A stretch of 64,000 nt of DNA, from NCBI RefSeq assembly GCF_020614375.1, contig NZ_CP085327.1, positions 1,194,823 to 1,258,822 on the forward strand. Reading direction: 5' to 3'. The DNA comes from Haladaptatus salinisoli. Lineage in GTDB: Archaea; Halobacteriota; Halobacteria; Halobacteriales; Haladaptataceae. Position numbers and translations under genes: made by a program. Of the stretch, positions 51,863 to 60,521 are shown piece after piece (position 1 is the first letter of the stretch; each line of letters opens with the position of its first letter). Under the pieces are notes generated by a model. It ran no database searches. It was not told the origin of the DNA and saw only the letters and a program-made list of their open reading frames with translations.

Positions 51863-52276
51863 AAGTATCAAACCTGTTAAGCTCCTCGTTACTGCTTCGG
51901 TCTATGCAGAGCGATGGCGTAGGTGCTTATAAAAATTGCCGTTTCCATTTGAAAAGGTTGGGAATCCTGATCCTATGCGACCCGGTCGTCGGTCGAGACC
52001 GTAATCACCGCCGTACCCGCGGAAGAAGTACGTCAGCGCCGAGACCGTCGTAACGCCCGGCGTTTTCGCGCCGGCCGGCACCGCCGGTGGCGCACCGCCC
52101 CCGCCGCCAGCGGTCGTGGCTCCGCCCGCAGCGACTTCGAGTGACGCGACGATCCCCGCGGTCTCGTGCGGGATGCGGAAGTACCGATACGACCCCTCGA
52201 CTCGGAAGCGTGCTAGGTCCGTTCGTCGCCGCCGATTTCGCCGAAATCGATCGGCCGTTCTCGAACTCGAGAGCGG
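51863..52276 (-). pseudogene. 414-bp stretch with a possible decayed coding remnant
   Basis: No intact gene is present. On the minus strand, a frame from about 52220 to a TAG near 51905 has strong GC preference at third codon positions and reads RFRVEGSYRYFRIPHETAG, then an Ala/Gly/Pro linker, then GVTTVSALTYFFRGYGG, but no usable start codon. It may be the end of a gene disrupted at its 5' side, or a chance frame. The 51905-51960 part is AT-rich promoter-like DNA for the HalOD1 gene. Confidence 0.35.
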
Positions 52277-53560
52277 TCAGGGACGCCGGCGAGCGATCTC
52301 CCGAATCGAATCGGAGAGCAGGTCGACCGCGACGGGGAGGCTGTCTTCGTCCACGTCGAACGTCGCGGTGTGGTGACCGCCGGGGTGGTCGGTGCCGACG
52401 CCGACGTAGGCCGCGAGGCCGCCGTTTTGCTGCACCTCCCGCATGAGGTACGTCGCGTCCTCGCTTCCGCCGAGCGTATCGCGGCGAACCGGGTCGTCCA
52501 CGCCGCGCGTCTCGCCCGCGACGCCGTGGACGATTTCGACCAGTCCCTCGTCGCTCTCGGCGCTCGGGGCCTCGCCCTCCGTGCTCCGTTCGACCGTACA
52601 GCCGTGCATCTCCGCCGCGCTTTCGAGGACGCGCTCGGCGCGCGCTTTCATGTAGTCTTTGAGTTCGGTCGTCTCCCCGCGCACCTCGCCCTCGATGAAG
52701 GCGTGCTCGGGGACGATGTTCGTGGCCGTGCCGCCGCCGACCAGTCCGGCGTTGACGCGCGTCGCCCCGTCGCTGTTGCGCGGGATGGCGTAGAGGTTCT
52801 GGATGGCGGTCGCCATCGCCTGAACCGCGTTCTCGCCCTCCTCGGGCTTACCGCCCGCGTGTGCCGGAACCCCTTCGAACTCCGCGCGGAAGTGGCTCAC
52901 GGCGAGGAAGCCGTCGATACCCGCGACGACCTCGCCCGTCGGGTGGTCGAGACCGATGTGAACCGCGAGCAGGTAGTCCACGTCGTCCAGGTGGCCGCTC
53001 TTCGCCATCGGCTTTCCGCCGGCGACCATCTCCTCGCCGGGCTGGAAGAGCACCTTCAGCGTCCCCTCGAAGTCGCCGTCCTTGATGGCCTCGATGACGC
53101 CGAGACCGATGGTCGCGTGCGCGTCGTGCCCGCAGGCGTGCATCGCGTCCGCGTGCTCGGAGCGGAAGCCCTCCGCGGCCGGAGCGTGGTCCTCGTCGGT
53201 CGACTCCTCGCGGAGGAGGCCGTCGATGTCGACGCGGAGGGCGACCGTCGGCCCTTCGCCCCGGTTGAGGACCGCGACCGCGCCCGTGTACCCGCCTTCG
53301 AGTCGTTCGAGGATGTCCTCGCGCGCGCCGGCCTCGCGCGCCTGCTCGTACCAGCGCGCGAGTTCGTCCTCGTCGGGGACGGCCATGCGCTCGTCGTCGG
53401 CGAGCACCTCCGGGCCGACGTAGAGTTCGTCCACGCCGATGGTTTCGAGTTCGTCCACGATGCGACAGGTGGTGTAGAACTCGCGCCACGCCGGTTCCGG
53501 GTGGCGGTGGAGTTCGCGACGGAGTTCGACCAGTCGGTCTCGCCGAGTCTGCTGGCTCAT
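52277..53560 (-). CDS. M20-family amidohydrolase
   Basis: 427 residues from ATG 53560; the long upstream extension is not conserved. Zinc-binding motifs: ELHRHPEPAWREF, MHACGHDAHATIGLG, FQPGEEMVAGGK, and a late HHTATFDVDED. The best overall match is the aminobenzoyl-glutamate/aminoacylase type M20 dipeptidase. It is divergent from the nhaC antiporter (215-bp gap), so the two may function together in uptake or deacylation of a charged substrate. Confidence 0.87.
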   Translation of the reverse strand: MSQQTRRDRLVELRRELHRHPEPAWREFYTTCRIVDELETIGVDELYVGPEVLADDERMAVPDEDELARWYEQAREAGAREDILERLEGGYTGAVAVLNRGEGPTVALRVDIDGLLREESTDEDHAPAAEGFRSEHADAMHACGHDAHATIGLGVIEAIKDGDFEGTLKVLFQPGEEMVAGGKPMAKSGHLDDVDYLLAVHIGLDHPTGEVVAGIDGFLAVSHFRAEFEGVPAHAGGKPEEGENAVQAMATAIQNLYAIPRNSDGATRVNAGLVGGGTATNIVPEHAFIEGEVRGETTELKDYMKARAERVLESAAEMHGCTVERSTEGEAPSAESDEGLVEIVHGVAGETRGVDDPVRRDTLGGSEDATYLMREVQQNGGLAAYVGVGTDHPGGHHTATFDVDEDSLPVAVDLLSDSIREIARRRP

Positions 53561-53727
53561 ATCGAGGGGAACGAAGGGCGCGACCTTAAGTCCTCGAAAG
53601 CGGGCACGGGTTGCACGTTTCGGATAGCGGGTCGAGTTCGCATCGCCGAACGACCAGTCTTGGAAATGCAGAATCGAACCGATCGAACGTTCTCGTTTTT
53701 CGGACTTATCAGTCGAAACGAGCCATG

Positions 53728-53770
53728 ATTTATAACATAAGAACAGCATGGCACAAACTGATAGAGGTGA
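53728..53770 (+). promoter_or_regulatory. nhaC promoter TATA and Shine-Dalgarno
   Basis: ATTTATAACAT (about 53728-53738) serves as TATA about 40 nt upstream of ATG 53776, and GAGGTGA (53764-53770) lies five bases before it. Both are well placed, so the leader is short but contains a ribosome-binding site. Confidence 0.55.
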
Positions 53771-53775
53771 GCTAG

Positions 53776-55353
53776 ATGGGTGCCGCAGACGACAGGCGCG
53801 ACGAACCGGTCGATGAAGAAGTGGAAGAAGAACTAATGCAAGCGGAGCAGGCGCGGAGCGAACCCCAGATACAGTTCTACGGCGGGAAGTGGATGAGTAC
53901 GCTTCCCATCGGGCTGTTCATCGTCTGGGCGATCTTCCAGAGCGGATTCCTCGGCGTCGGCGATACGACGGGACTCGTCATCGGGATGCTCGTCTCGCTT
54001 ATCGTCGGGATGCTGTTCGCCAAGGGCGACTGGAAGACCTACGCGAATACGATCTTCGAGGGGATGACCCAGCGCGTCGCGGCCACGGCCATCGTCGCGT
54101 GGCTGTGGGCGGGCATGTTCGCGCAGGTGCTCCAGGACGGTGGCTTCGTGCAGGGACTCGTCTGGGCCGCCGAGGCGCTAAGCGTGGGTGCCGCGCTGTT
54201 CCCGGCGGCCACGTTCATCCTCGCCGCGCTGCTGGCGACGGGCATCGGCACCGGCTACGGGACGACAATCGCGTTCACGGGACTGTTCTTCCCGGCGGGC
54301 GTCGCTATCGGCGCGAGCCCGGTGTTAATGTTCGGTGCGATACTCTCCGGCGCGGTGTTCGGCGACAACCTTGCGCCGGTCAGCGACACGACCATCGTGA
54401 GCGCGGTAACGCAGAACTCGGACATCGGCGGCGTCGTCGCCTCCCGGTTCAAGTACGCCATCTTCGCGGCGATACTGGCGCTCGTCGGGTATGTCGTCGC
54501 GGGGTCGATGATGCAGGGAACACCCGTCTCGGCCGAGGGCGTTTTGCAGGGGAATCCCGTCGGCCTCGTCCACCTCCTCTCCATGCTCATCGTCATCGTG
54601 ACGGCGATAGCGGGCCGCCACATCGTCGAGGCCATCTCGTGGGGGCTCATCTTCGCGGTCATCGTCAACGTCGCCCTCGGGCTCGCGTCGATCGGCAAGC
54701 TACTGATCTTCTACGCGCCGAGAAACGGTCCGTTCGCCCAGCAGTTGGAGTTCTTGCCGATCGTGCAGGTCGTCGCGCCGGACGCGGAAAACGCCGGCAC
54801 CGTCGGCGGGAGCCTCTACGCCGGAGCGGAGGGCTTCTTCGCGCTCATCGTGCTGACCCTGCTCATCGTCGCGGGCGCGCAGATAATGATCCGAGGCGGC
54901 GGTTTCGCGGCGCTCCAAGATTGGCTGCTGAACAGCGTCGCCACGAGCGTCCGCCGCGCGGAGACGACGATGGTGCTCGGCACGGCGATGGTCAACGCGA
55001 TGATCACCATCAACACCGCCGCCGAGATCGCCATCGCGCCGTACATCGCCCGTATCGGCCAGCGATTCAACGTCAACGGCTACCGCCGCGCGAACATCCT
55101 CGACGCCAACACCTCCGCGATGGGGTACATCTTCCCGTGGGGCGGCGGCGTGTTGGTCGGCTACGCCACGATGATCGGCCTCGTGGAGCGGTTCGACTGG
55201 TTCACGCAGTCGATGCTCGTCAATCCCGCCCAAGTCTGGCCGTTCGTCTTCCACGGCTGGTTCCTGTTCGGCGTGTTCTTACTCTCCGCGCTCACCGGGT
55301 TCGGTCTGGAGTACGTTTCCGACCGCCGCGCCGAGGAGGTGGCTCGGGTATGA
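53776..55353 (+). CDS. nhaC: NhaC-family Na+/H+ antiporter
   Basis: 525 residues, acidic N-terminus then about 11 membrane helices. Key stretches: GTGYGTTIAFTGLFFPAG, the conserved FGDNLAPVSDTTIVSA (carboxylate and Ser/Thr ion-site motif), and ANTSAMGYIFPWGGGV. The NhaC superfamily exchanges Na+ for H+ or, for some members, amino acid/dicarboxylate pairs. It is coupled to the next gene by an ATGA overlap. Confidence 0.88.
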   Translation: MGAADDRRDEPVDEEVEEELMQAEQARSEPQIQFYGGKWMSTLPIGLFIVWAIFQSGFLGVGDTTGLVIGMLVSLIVGMLFAKGDWKTYANTIFEGMTQRVAATAIVAWLWAGMFAQVLQDGGFVQGLVWAAEALSVGAALFPAATFILAALLATGIGTGYGTTIAFTGLFFPAGVAIGASPVLMFGAILSGAVFGDNLAPVSDTTIVSAVTQNSDIGGVVASRFKYAIFAAILALVGYVVAGSMMQGTPVSAEGVLQGNPVGLVHLLSMLIVIVTAIAGRHIVEAISWGLIFAVIVNVALGLASIGKLLIFYAPRNGPFAQQLEFLPIVQVVAPDAENAGTVGGSLYAGAEGFFALIVLTLLIVAGAQIMIRGGGFAALQDWLLNSVATSVRRAETTMVLGTAMVNAMITINTAAEIAIAPYIARIGQRFNVNGYRRANILDANTSAMGYIFPWGGGVLVGYATMIGLVERFDWFTQSMLVNPAQVWPFVFHGWFLFGVFLLSALTGFGLEYVSDRRAEEVARV

Positions 55354-55616
55354 GCATCCTAGAAAAGTACACCAAAGGGTGGACGTTCCGAACGAATAAA
55401 CCCGAGTTCGACGCGGGCGAGGAGATAGACGCCTTCATCACGGGGTACGAGAACGGGCACGCGGTCGCCCGCGTCGGCGATACGATACTCCGCGTTGACG
55501 ACGTTCCCGCCGACGCGATCGACACCCGCGTGCTGCTCCGCGTCGAGGAGTTCGACACGAACGACCACACCGGCCGGGCGACGTTCATCGAGTCGATAGA
55601 CGGCGGAACGTTCTGA
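55350..55616 (+). CDS. small TRAM/OB-like conserved haloarchaeal protein
   Basis: 88 residues from ATG 55350, overlapping the nhaC stop by four bases. The short beta-barrel pattern (IDAFITGYENGHAVARVGDTI, split across the field as IDAFITGYENG and AVARVGDTI) resembles a TRAM/OB-like nucleic-acid-binding fold. Its dependence on nhaC translation suggests a co-regulated role, but function is unknown. Confidence 0.65.
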   Translation: MSILEKYTKGWTFRTNKPEFDAGEEIDAFITGYENGHAVARVGDTILRVDDVPADAIDTRVLLRVEEFDTNDHTGRATFIESIDGGTF

Positions 55617-55761
55617 CGCCGGTCGGAGGCGACTCCTTTCGTGAGACGCCCGCTCCTCGCCGCCGAGAGGGTTACCGACCCGTAACCCGATAACCGGCGG
55701 CTCAAGTGGTTTTTTATCGTCCGTCGTGGATTCTTCTCGGACGGGGAGGGGTGAAGAGGGA

Positions 55762-56223
55762 ATGAACACCGAGAACTACAACGGAGAGCCAACGAACGCG
55801 CGACCGAACCACTCGCGCCGCGACTTCGTGAAGAGGGGCGCACTCGCGGCGGGGTTCGCGCTGGGAGTAACGGCGACCGAAAACGCCGCGGCACAAGACC
55901 GGATCGAGGCGTTGGTGTACACCGACGACTACATCGCACGAACGCCGTTTCGCGTCGTCGCCGAACTGCCTATTTCCATCACGATTCAACTGCTGAGCCT
56001 ACCGAACGGGAACAACGTCCCGGAGATATCCCAACCGGACGATTACAACGGGTACACCATCAGGTACAGTTTCGGCGACGGAAACGTCGTGGACGCCAGC
56101 TACGTGTTCACGACGGGAACGCTCCGAGAGGGCATCTCGTATCGCTTCGCGCCGGAGGCGAACTTCCTCAACGGCCGACTCAATCTGCTGAGTACGACCG
56201 TCAGCCGAGTCGATGGGCAGTAA
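55762..56223 (+). CDS. Tat-exported small protein of unknown function
   Basis: 153 residues from ATG 55762. The signal NHSRRDFVKRGALAAGF is a Tat motif with an AxA-like site (NAAAQ). The mature 105 residues are beta-rich (TPFRVVAELPISITIQLLSL, then GYTIRYSFGDGNVVDASYVF) and without cysteines. Function unknown; possibly a surface or extracellular adhesion-type module. Confidence 0.75.
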   Translation: MNTENYNGEPTNARPNHSRRDFVKRGALAAGFALGVTATENAAAQDRIEALVYTDDYIARTPFRVVAELPISITIQLLSLPNGNNVPEISQPDDYNGYTIRYSFGDGNVVDASYVFTTGTLREGISYRFAPEANFLNGRLNLLSTTVSRVDGQ

Positions 56224-56299
56224 CGACCGTGAGAACTTTTTTGGCCGGATGTGCAGCGCCAACCTCGTGACCCGTACGGTAGAAGAGAAGACGAAGCGA

Positions 56300-56632
56300 C
56301 TACGCCGTACCCATGCCTTGGATCTGTTCGAGTTCCACTTCGACGCGGATGCCGGGCGGGAACTCCATGTCGGCGATGCGTCGAGTCGCCTCGTTGTGGC
56401 CGATTATCTCCATTTTTCGCGTGTACACCGTGTACTCCCAACTTCGGAACTGTCGCCCTTCGTCCCCTGAGAGCGTCTTGTACTGCGGAACTCGGATCCG
56501 CTCCGGCGGGTCGGAGTGGGGTCCTCGCAGTTCGGCACCCTTTCGCTCGACCATCGATCGGATATCCGACACTACCCTGTCGAGCACGGGTCGGTTGCCG
56601 CTCTGGAGGAGTATTTTCGTGATAAACGTCAT
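56300..56632 (-). CDS. uS10/mL48-family paralog
   Basis: 110 residues from ATG 56632. The S10-like fold is recognisable from FITKILLQSGNRPVLDRVVS, GAELRGPHSDPPERIRVP, and YTVYTRKMEIIGHNEATRRI; the late positions match the helix-plus-strand of uS10. It is more divergent than a genuine S10 and lies outside any ribosomal operon, so it is a paralog, perhaps binding ribosomes or transcription factors such as NusB/NusG. Function unknown. Confidence 0.75.
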   Translation of the reverse strand: MTFITKILLQSGNRPVLDRVVSDIRSMVERKGAELRGPHSDPPERIRVPQYKTLSGDEGRQFRSWEYTVYTRKMEIIGHNEATRRIADMEFPPGIRVEVELEQIQGMGTA

Positions 56633-56826
56633 GGTTGGCTCTGTAGGTTGTATACCGTCCCCCTACGTAAAACGTCTGCTTCTGATTTCCGCACGGTATG
56701 TTTCTCTCGTTTTCAATACTCAATAATAGATTGTATCGAAGAATACAATCCAAAAACCGGAATGCGTCGGATAACGACCGTCTAGGTCCGACATTCCTTT
56801 AATGGCGAACCTCATAGATGAACGCA

Positions 56827-57255
56827 ATGGCAGTCGAAGCTACGAGCGCGGGTGCTATCCTCTTCCGGGATACCCGCGGTCGAAGGGAGTACCTCCTCCT
56901 CAAGAGCCGCCCGGGGGACTGGGAGTTCCCCAAGGGCGGCGTGGAGGGGAACGAAGAGCTACAGCAAACGGCGATACGGGAGATAAAGGAGGAGGCGGGA
57001 ATCGACGATTTCCGCCTTCTCGACGGCTTCCGGGACGATTACAGTTACGTCTTCGAGGCCAACGGGAAGACGATTCACAAGACCGTCCACCTGTTCATCG
57101 CGAAGTCCTACGAGGCGAGCGCGGAACTCTCGAACGAACACCGCGACCTGCAGTGGCGCGACTACGAACAAGCCATCAACACGATTACGCAGGACGGTCC
57201 GCGGGACATCCTCCGCGATGCGCACGAGTTCCTCGACGGCAACGACGACATCTGA
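56827..57255 (+). CDS. NUDIX hydrolase (bis(5'-nucleosyl)-tetraphosphatase type)
   Basis: 142 residues from ATG 56827; an upstream ATG at 56818 adds three residues. The NUDIX box GGVEGNEELQQTAIREIKEE plus AGI is complete with REx2EE metal-binding glutamates. FPKGGVEGNE and SAGAILFRD are typical of archaeal Ap4A hydrolases. Cleaves dinucleoside polyphosphates or oxidised nucleotides. Confidence 0.88.
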   Translation: MAVEATSAGAILFRDTRGRREYLLLKSRPGDWEFPKGGVEGNEELQQTAIREIKEEAGIDDFRLLDGFRDDYSYVFEANGKTIHKTVHLFIAKSYEASAELSNEHRDLQWRDYEQAINTITQDGPRDILRDAHEFLDGNDDI

Positions 57256-57273
57256 AAAATCGTTTTCGAGCCG

Positions 57274-57987
57274 TTATCGCCGCCGCGCCAGCAGCGCGAC
57301 GCCCGCGAGGGCGACCAGCGCGACGCCGAGACCGAAGCCGGGTTGTCCGTCGCTCTGGGTCGTCGTGGTCGCGTCCCCGGGCGTCGTGGTCGTCGTCGTT
57401 TCGTCGCTCGAACCGTCGTCGGTCGTGGTCGTGCCGTCGGACGTTCCGTCGCCTTGGACGTTGAGACCGCCGTGGGCGATGGCGGAGACGTTCTCGCCGG
57501 TTCCGTTGTAGACGGTGATGCCGTACATCCCGCCACCGAGATTACCGTCGAGTTTCGTCTCGTTCTTGACGGTGAGACTGTCGGCGTCGGCTTTCATCGA
57601 CAGCGCCGCGCCGTCGCCGCTTCCCGCCTTCGAGGTGTCGAAGAACAGGACGATCCGTCCGTCGCCGTTACCGTCGGTGACGGTGGCGTTCAGTTTGCAG
57701 GTCGCTTGGCCGCCGCCGATCCGGACGGTGACGCCGTCGAGACCGCTGAGACTGAGGTTTATCGGGGCAGTTCCACCGCGCTTCACGTCGTAGATGGAGT
57801 CGTTGAAGGCGACGGTATCGTTGCTATCGCCCGCTTCTTGGAAGAGCAGGGGGGACTGTACGGCGGGATTGGGTGCTGTGTTCGCGGCGCTTCCGGCGGA
57901 ACCCGCGACCGCAGTTCCGGCGAGGAGCGAAACGACCACCAGCGATACTAGGACACGTCGTCCGTTCGTGGTTATCGGGGTTGCCAA
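57274..57987 (-). CDS. PGF-CTERM surface protein
   Basis: 237 residues from TTG 57987 (no better ATG or GTG). Sec-type signal RVLVSLVVVSLLAGTAVAG, an all-beta ectodomain with NDSIYDVKRGGTAPINLSL and TDGNGDGRIVLFFD, a Thr-rich stalk (TTTTDDGSSDETTTTTT), then SDGQPGFGLGVALVALAGV and a basic tail: a canonical PGF-CTERM archaeosortase signal. Expected to be lipid-anchored at the S-layer. Function unknown. Confidence 0.82.
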   Translation of the reverse strand: MATPITTNGRRVLVSLVVVSLLAGTAVAGSAGSAANTAPNPAVQSPLLFQEAGDSNDTVAFNDSIYDVKRGGTAPINLSLSGLDGVTVRIGGGQATCKLNATVTDGNGDGRIVLFFDTSKAGSGDGAALSMKADADSLTVKNETKLDGNLGGGMYGITVYNGTGENVSAIAHGGLNVQGDGTSDGTTTTDDGSSDETTTTTTPGDATTTTQSDGQPGFGLGVALVALAGVALLARRR

Positions 57988-58112
57988 AGCGGTGGGACCG
58001 CGTTCGTTCGTCTCAAGACGGAGTAATCTGATATTTCGATTCTGTATATAAATGTTTTCTGTCGGTAAGTTTCAGTCGAATCGCTTACCCGTCCGCGGTG
58101 CGACGAACGCGT

Positions 58113-59135
58113 ATGGCCGAACCGGAATTCACCTTCGAACTGCGCGTCTGCCGCTGGGCCGAGCGTCACTGGCCGCCCGAAGGCCGCGAGCGCGCCGCGC
58201 TCGTCGCCCGACAACTCGGCACGAAGCGCAGGCGATGGGACACTGTGGTCGTCGAGGTGGACGCGGACGCGCTCGCCAGACGCGCCCGATTCGGTCGCCG
58301 TCGGTTGGATAGCGACCTGCTTCACGTGGTGCGCCACGCGCCGGACGAGTGGGCGTGGTACCGAGACGCCCTCCCCGACCCCGGCTATCCGTGGCGCTAC
58401 GTCCGCGAGACGATTCACGAGGCGGACGACCGCGGTATCCTGGACGTTCGGAGGCGAGGACGACGCCTCGAAATCCGGCGGCGACACGAGTATCCGGAGT
58501 GGGTTCGACGCGTCGTCGCCGTCGAAAACAAACCCGACTTGGACGCCAGCGCCGCCCACGACCTGCGACCGCAGTTGGAGCGGGACGTCGCCCTCGTGCT
58601 GGCCGACGAGGTGTGGGTCGCCACGCGCGCGACGGGCGACCGAGTCGAACCCGCGCTGCTCGAATCGATACCCGTCGAGGCCGGAATCCTGACCTTCGAC
58701 GGTGACGACGCCGAAGTGGCGTGGTTCCCTCGAACGCTCGACGCGAACGCCCCGGGAACGCGGATTCTGGAGCGTCCGAAGGGCGGGACGTACGACCAGT
58801 CCGCGGCGCGGTTCGAGTACGTCTCGCCCGAGGCGAAGCGCGAGAAGCGACTCGAAATCGCCGAGCGCGCCTACGAGCGCGGTTGGCGGTCGTACGCTCG
58901 TACGATGCGCCCGGACTGTCGGTACTACGAACTGCGGCACGAAAACGAGACGATGCTGCCGTACTGCGCGGCGAAGGAGCGTCACCAGACCGCGGCGGAG
59001 TGTTCCGGGCGGTGTTCGAAGTTCGAACCCGAACCGCCGGCGTGGCGACAGAAGGGGTGGCCCATCGAGGGCGGGCCGGGAAAGGCGATTCGGCGACTGC
59101 TCGAATCGCGCAGGGAGCGAAGCCGACCGGGCTAG
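58113..59135 (+). CDS. DUF5787-family protein with possible Fe-S, PD-(D/E)XK-like nuclease features
   Basis: 340 residues from ATG 58113. An E138-x-K140 pair lies in RRVVAVENKPDL after a predicted beta strand, and AHDLRPQLERDVALVLADEV follows, a pattern like PD-(D/E)XK nucleases. Cysteines at residues 13, 269, 285, 297 and 301 resemble the one-plus-cluster spacing of Cas4/AddB Fe-S nucleases. The family is haloarchaeal and unnamed. A DNA-processing role is inferred, not shown. It has no cas genes nearby. Confidence 0.75.
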   Translation: MAEPEFTFELRVCRWAERHWPPEGRERAALVARQLGTKRRRWDTVVVEVDADALARRARFGRRRLDSDLLHVVRHAPDEWAWYRDALPDPGYPWRYVRETIHEADDRGILDVRRRGRRLEIRRRHEYPEWVRRVVAVENKPDLDASAAHDLRPQLERDVALVLADEVWVATRATGDRVEPALLESIPVEAGILTFDGDDAEVAWFPRTLDANAPGTRILERPKGGTYDQSAARFEYVSPEAKREKRLEIAERAYERGWRSYARTMRPDCRYYELRHENETMLPYCAAKERHQTAAECSGRCSKFEPEPPAWRQKGWPIEGGPGKAIRRLLESRRERSRPG

Positions 59136-59143
59136 CCGGGACG

Positions 59144-59644
59144 TCAGCCGGACTCTTCGACCGAGATGTCCTCGCGCGGCGCGGCGAGTTTGAACGTCGG
59201 GACGGTGCGGTAGACGACCTCCACGACGCCCTTTCGTTTCAAGCTCTGGAGCGCCGAGCGCACGTCCTCGACGTCGGGGTCGACGCCGAACTCCTCGCGG
59301 AGTTCGTTGAGAACCGAGACGACGCTCTCGGAGCGGTCGTCCGAATCGGCGAGCACGTCGAACACCTGTCGCTGGAGCGTCGGCACGCGGACGACGCTCG
59401 GAACGTCGCCCTCCTCGTCGGCGACCATGCCGGGTTCCACGTCGACGAGGTCGTTCGCCTCCGTCGTCGCGCAGATGTAGCTGTTCTCGTCGCGGTAGTA
59501 GTACTCTTTCAGCTCGTTCTCCAGATACTGGTGGACCTCGCTCCCGCTCTCCAGCCCCCAGCGTTCCTGCAGTTCGCTGTTCTTCGTGGGTTGGAGTTCG
59601 ACTAAGTCGGCGAGCCGTTCCCGGGCCTCCTCGGACAGCGTCAT
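59144..59644 (-). CDS. DUF5797-family protein
   Basis: 166 residues from ATG 59644. The start EEARERLADLVELQPTKNSE, then LQERWGLESGSEVHQYLEN resembles a winged helix, and the second half (VPTLQRQVFDVLADSD, then LQSLKRKGVVEVVYRT) resembles another. The layout suggests a two-domain DNA-binding regulator. It converges on DUF5787 with an 8-nt gap. Function unknown. Confidence 0.8.
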   Translation of the reverse strand: MTLSEEARERLADLVELQPTKNSELQERWGLESGSEVHQYLENELKEYYYRDENSYICATTEANDLVDVEPGMVADEEGDVPSVVRVPTLQRQVFDVLADSDDRSESVVSVLNELREEFGVDPDVEDVRSALQSLKRKGVVEVVYRTVPTFKLAAPREDISVEESG

Positions 59645-59744
59645 CGTCCGGTGGGTATGGCGGGGTGTTATTTGCCAGTTCCGGAGCGGGACGGCGGTAC
59701 CTCGCGTCGCAACGATTAACCGACCGCCGAGAGACACCCCACGC

Positions 59745-60521
59745 ATGTCCGAGTGGAACACGGTACGACTCGAACTCGAAGACGACGTAGCGACGCTCAC
59801 GGTCGACCGGCCCGACCGACTCAACGCGCTGAACGTGGAGACGCTGCACGCGCTCCGCGAGGCCATCGCCGAAGCCGAGGCGGAGGACGCCCGCGCGCTG
59901 GTGCTCACGGGCGCAGGCGAGACGGCGTTCATCGCCGGTGCCGACATCGGTCACATGCGAGACCTCTCCACCGCCGAGGCGCAGGAGTACGCGGAGTTGG
60001 GCCACGAGGTCGCCGACGCGCTGGAGTCGTTCCCCGCGCCCGTCATCGCGGCCATCAACGGCTACGCCTTCGGCGGCGGCTGTGAGTTCGCGCTGGCCTG
60101 CGACCTGCGGGTGGCGAGCGAGAACGCCGTCCTCGGTCAGACCGAAATCGACCTCGGCATCATCCCCGGCTGGGGCGGTACGCAGCGACTCTCGCGCATC
60201 GTCGGCGACGAACGCGCGCGCCGACTCGTCTTCTTCGGCGAACGAGTGGACGCGCAGGACGCTCACGAGATGGGACTGGTCGGCGAAGTCGTCGCCCACG
60301 ACAATCTCGAAGAGCGGGTTTCGCGGATGGCGAGCGACCTCGCCGAGCGTCCGGCGTTCGCCATGCGGGCCGCCAAGGAGGCGCTGAATCAGGTGCACGA
60401 GGAGCCCCAATCGGCGGGGCTGACGTACGAGCGCCGACTGTGGAGTTCGCTGTTCGGCACGCACGACCAGCGCGAGGGGATGGCGGCGTTCCTCGAAGAG
60501 CGCGACGCGGAGTTCGAGTAA
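59745..60521 (+). CDS. enoyl-CoA hydratase/isomerase (crotonase) family
   Basis: 258 residues from ATG 59745. Oxyanion-hole motifs: AFIAGADIGHMRDL and INGYAFGGGCEFALACDLRV; the catalytic glutamates fall in LGQTEIDLGIIPGWGGTQRL. The length is typical of a crotonase. Acts on 2-enoyl-CoA in fatty or amino acid degradation. Divergent from DUF5797. Confidence 0.9.
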   Translation: MSEWNTVRLELEDDVATLTVDRPDRLNALNVETLHALREAIAEAEAEDARALVLTGAGETAFIAGADIGHMRDLSTAEAQEYAELGHEVADALESFPAPVIAAINGYAFGGGCEFALACDLRVASENAVLGQTEIDLGIIPGWGGTQRLSRIVGDERARRLVFFGERVDAQDAHEMGLVGEVVAHDNLEERVSRMASDLAERPAFAMRAAKEALNQVHEEPQSAGLTYERRLWSSLFGTHDQREGMAAFLEERDAEFE

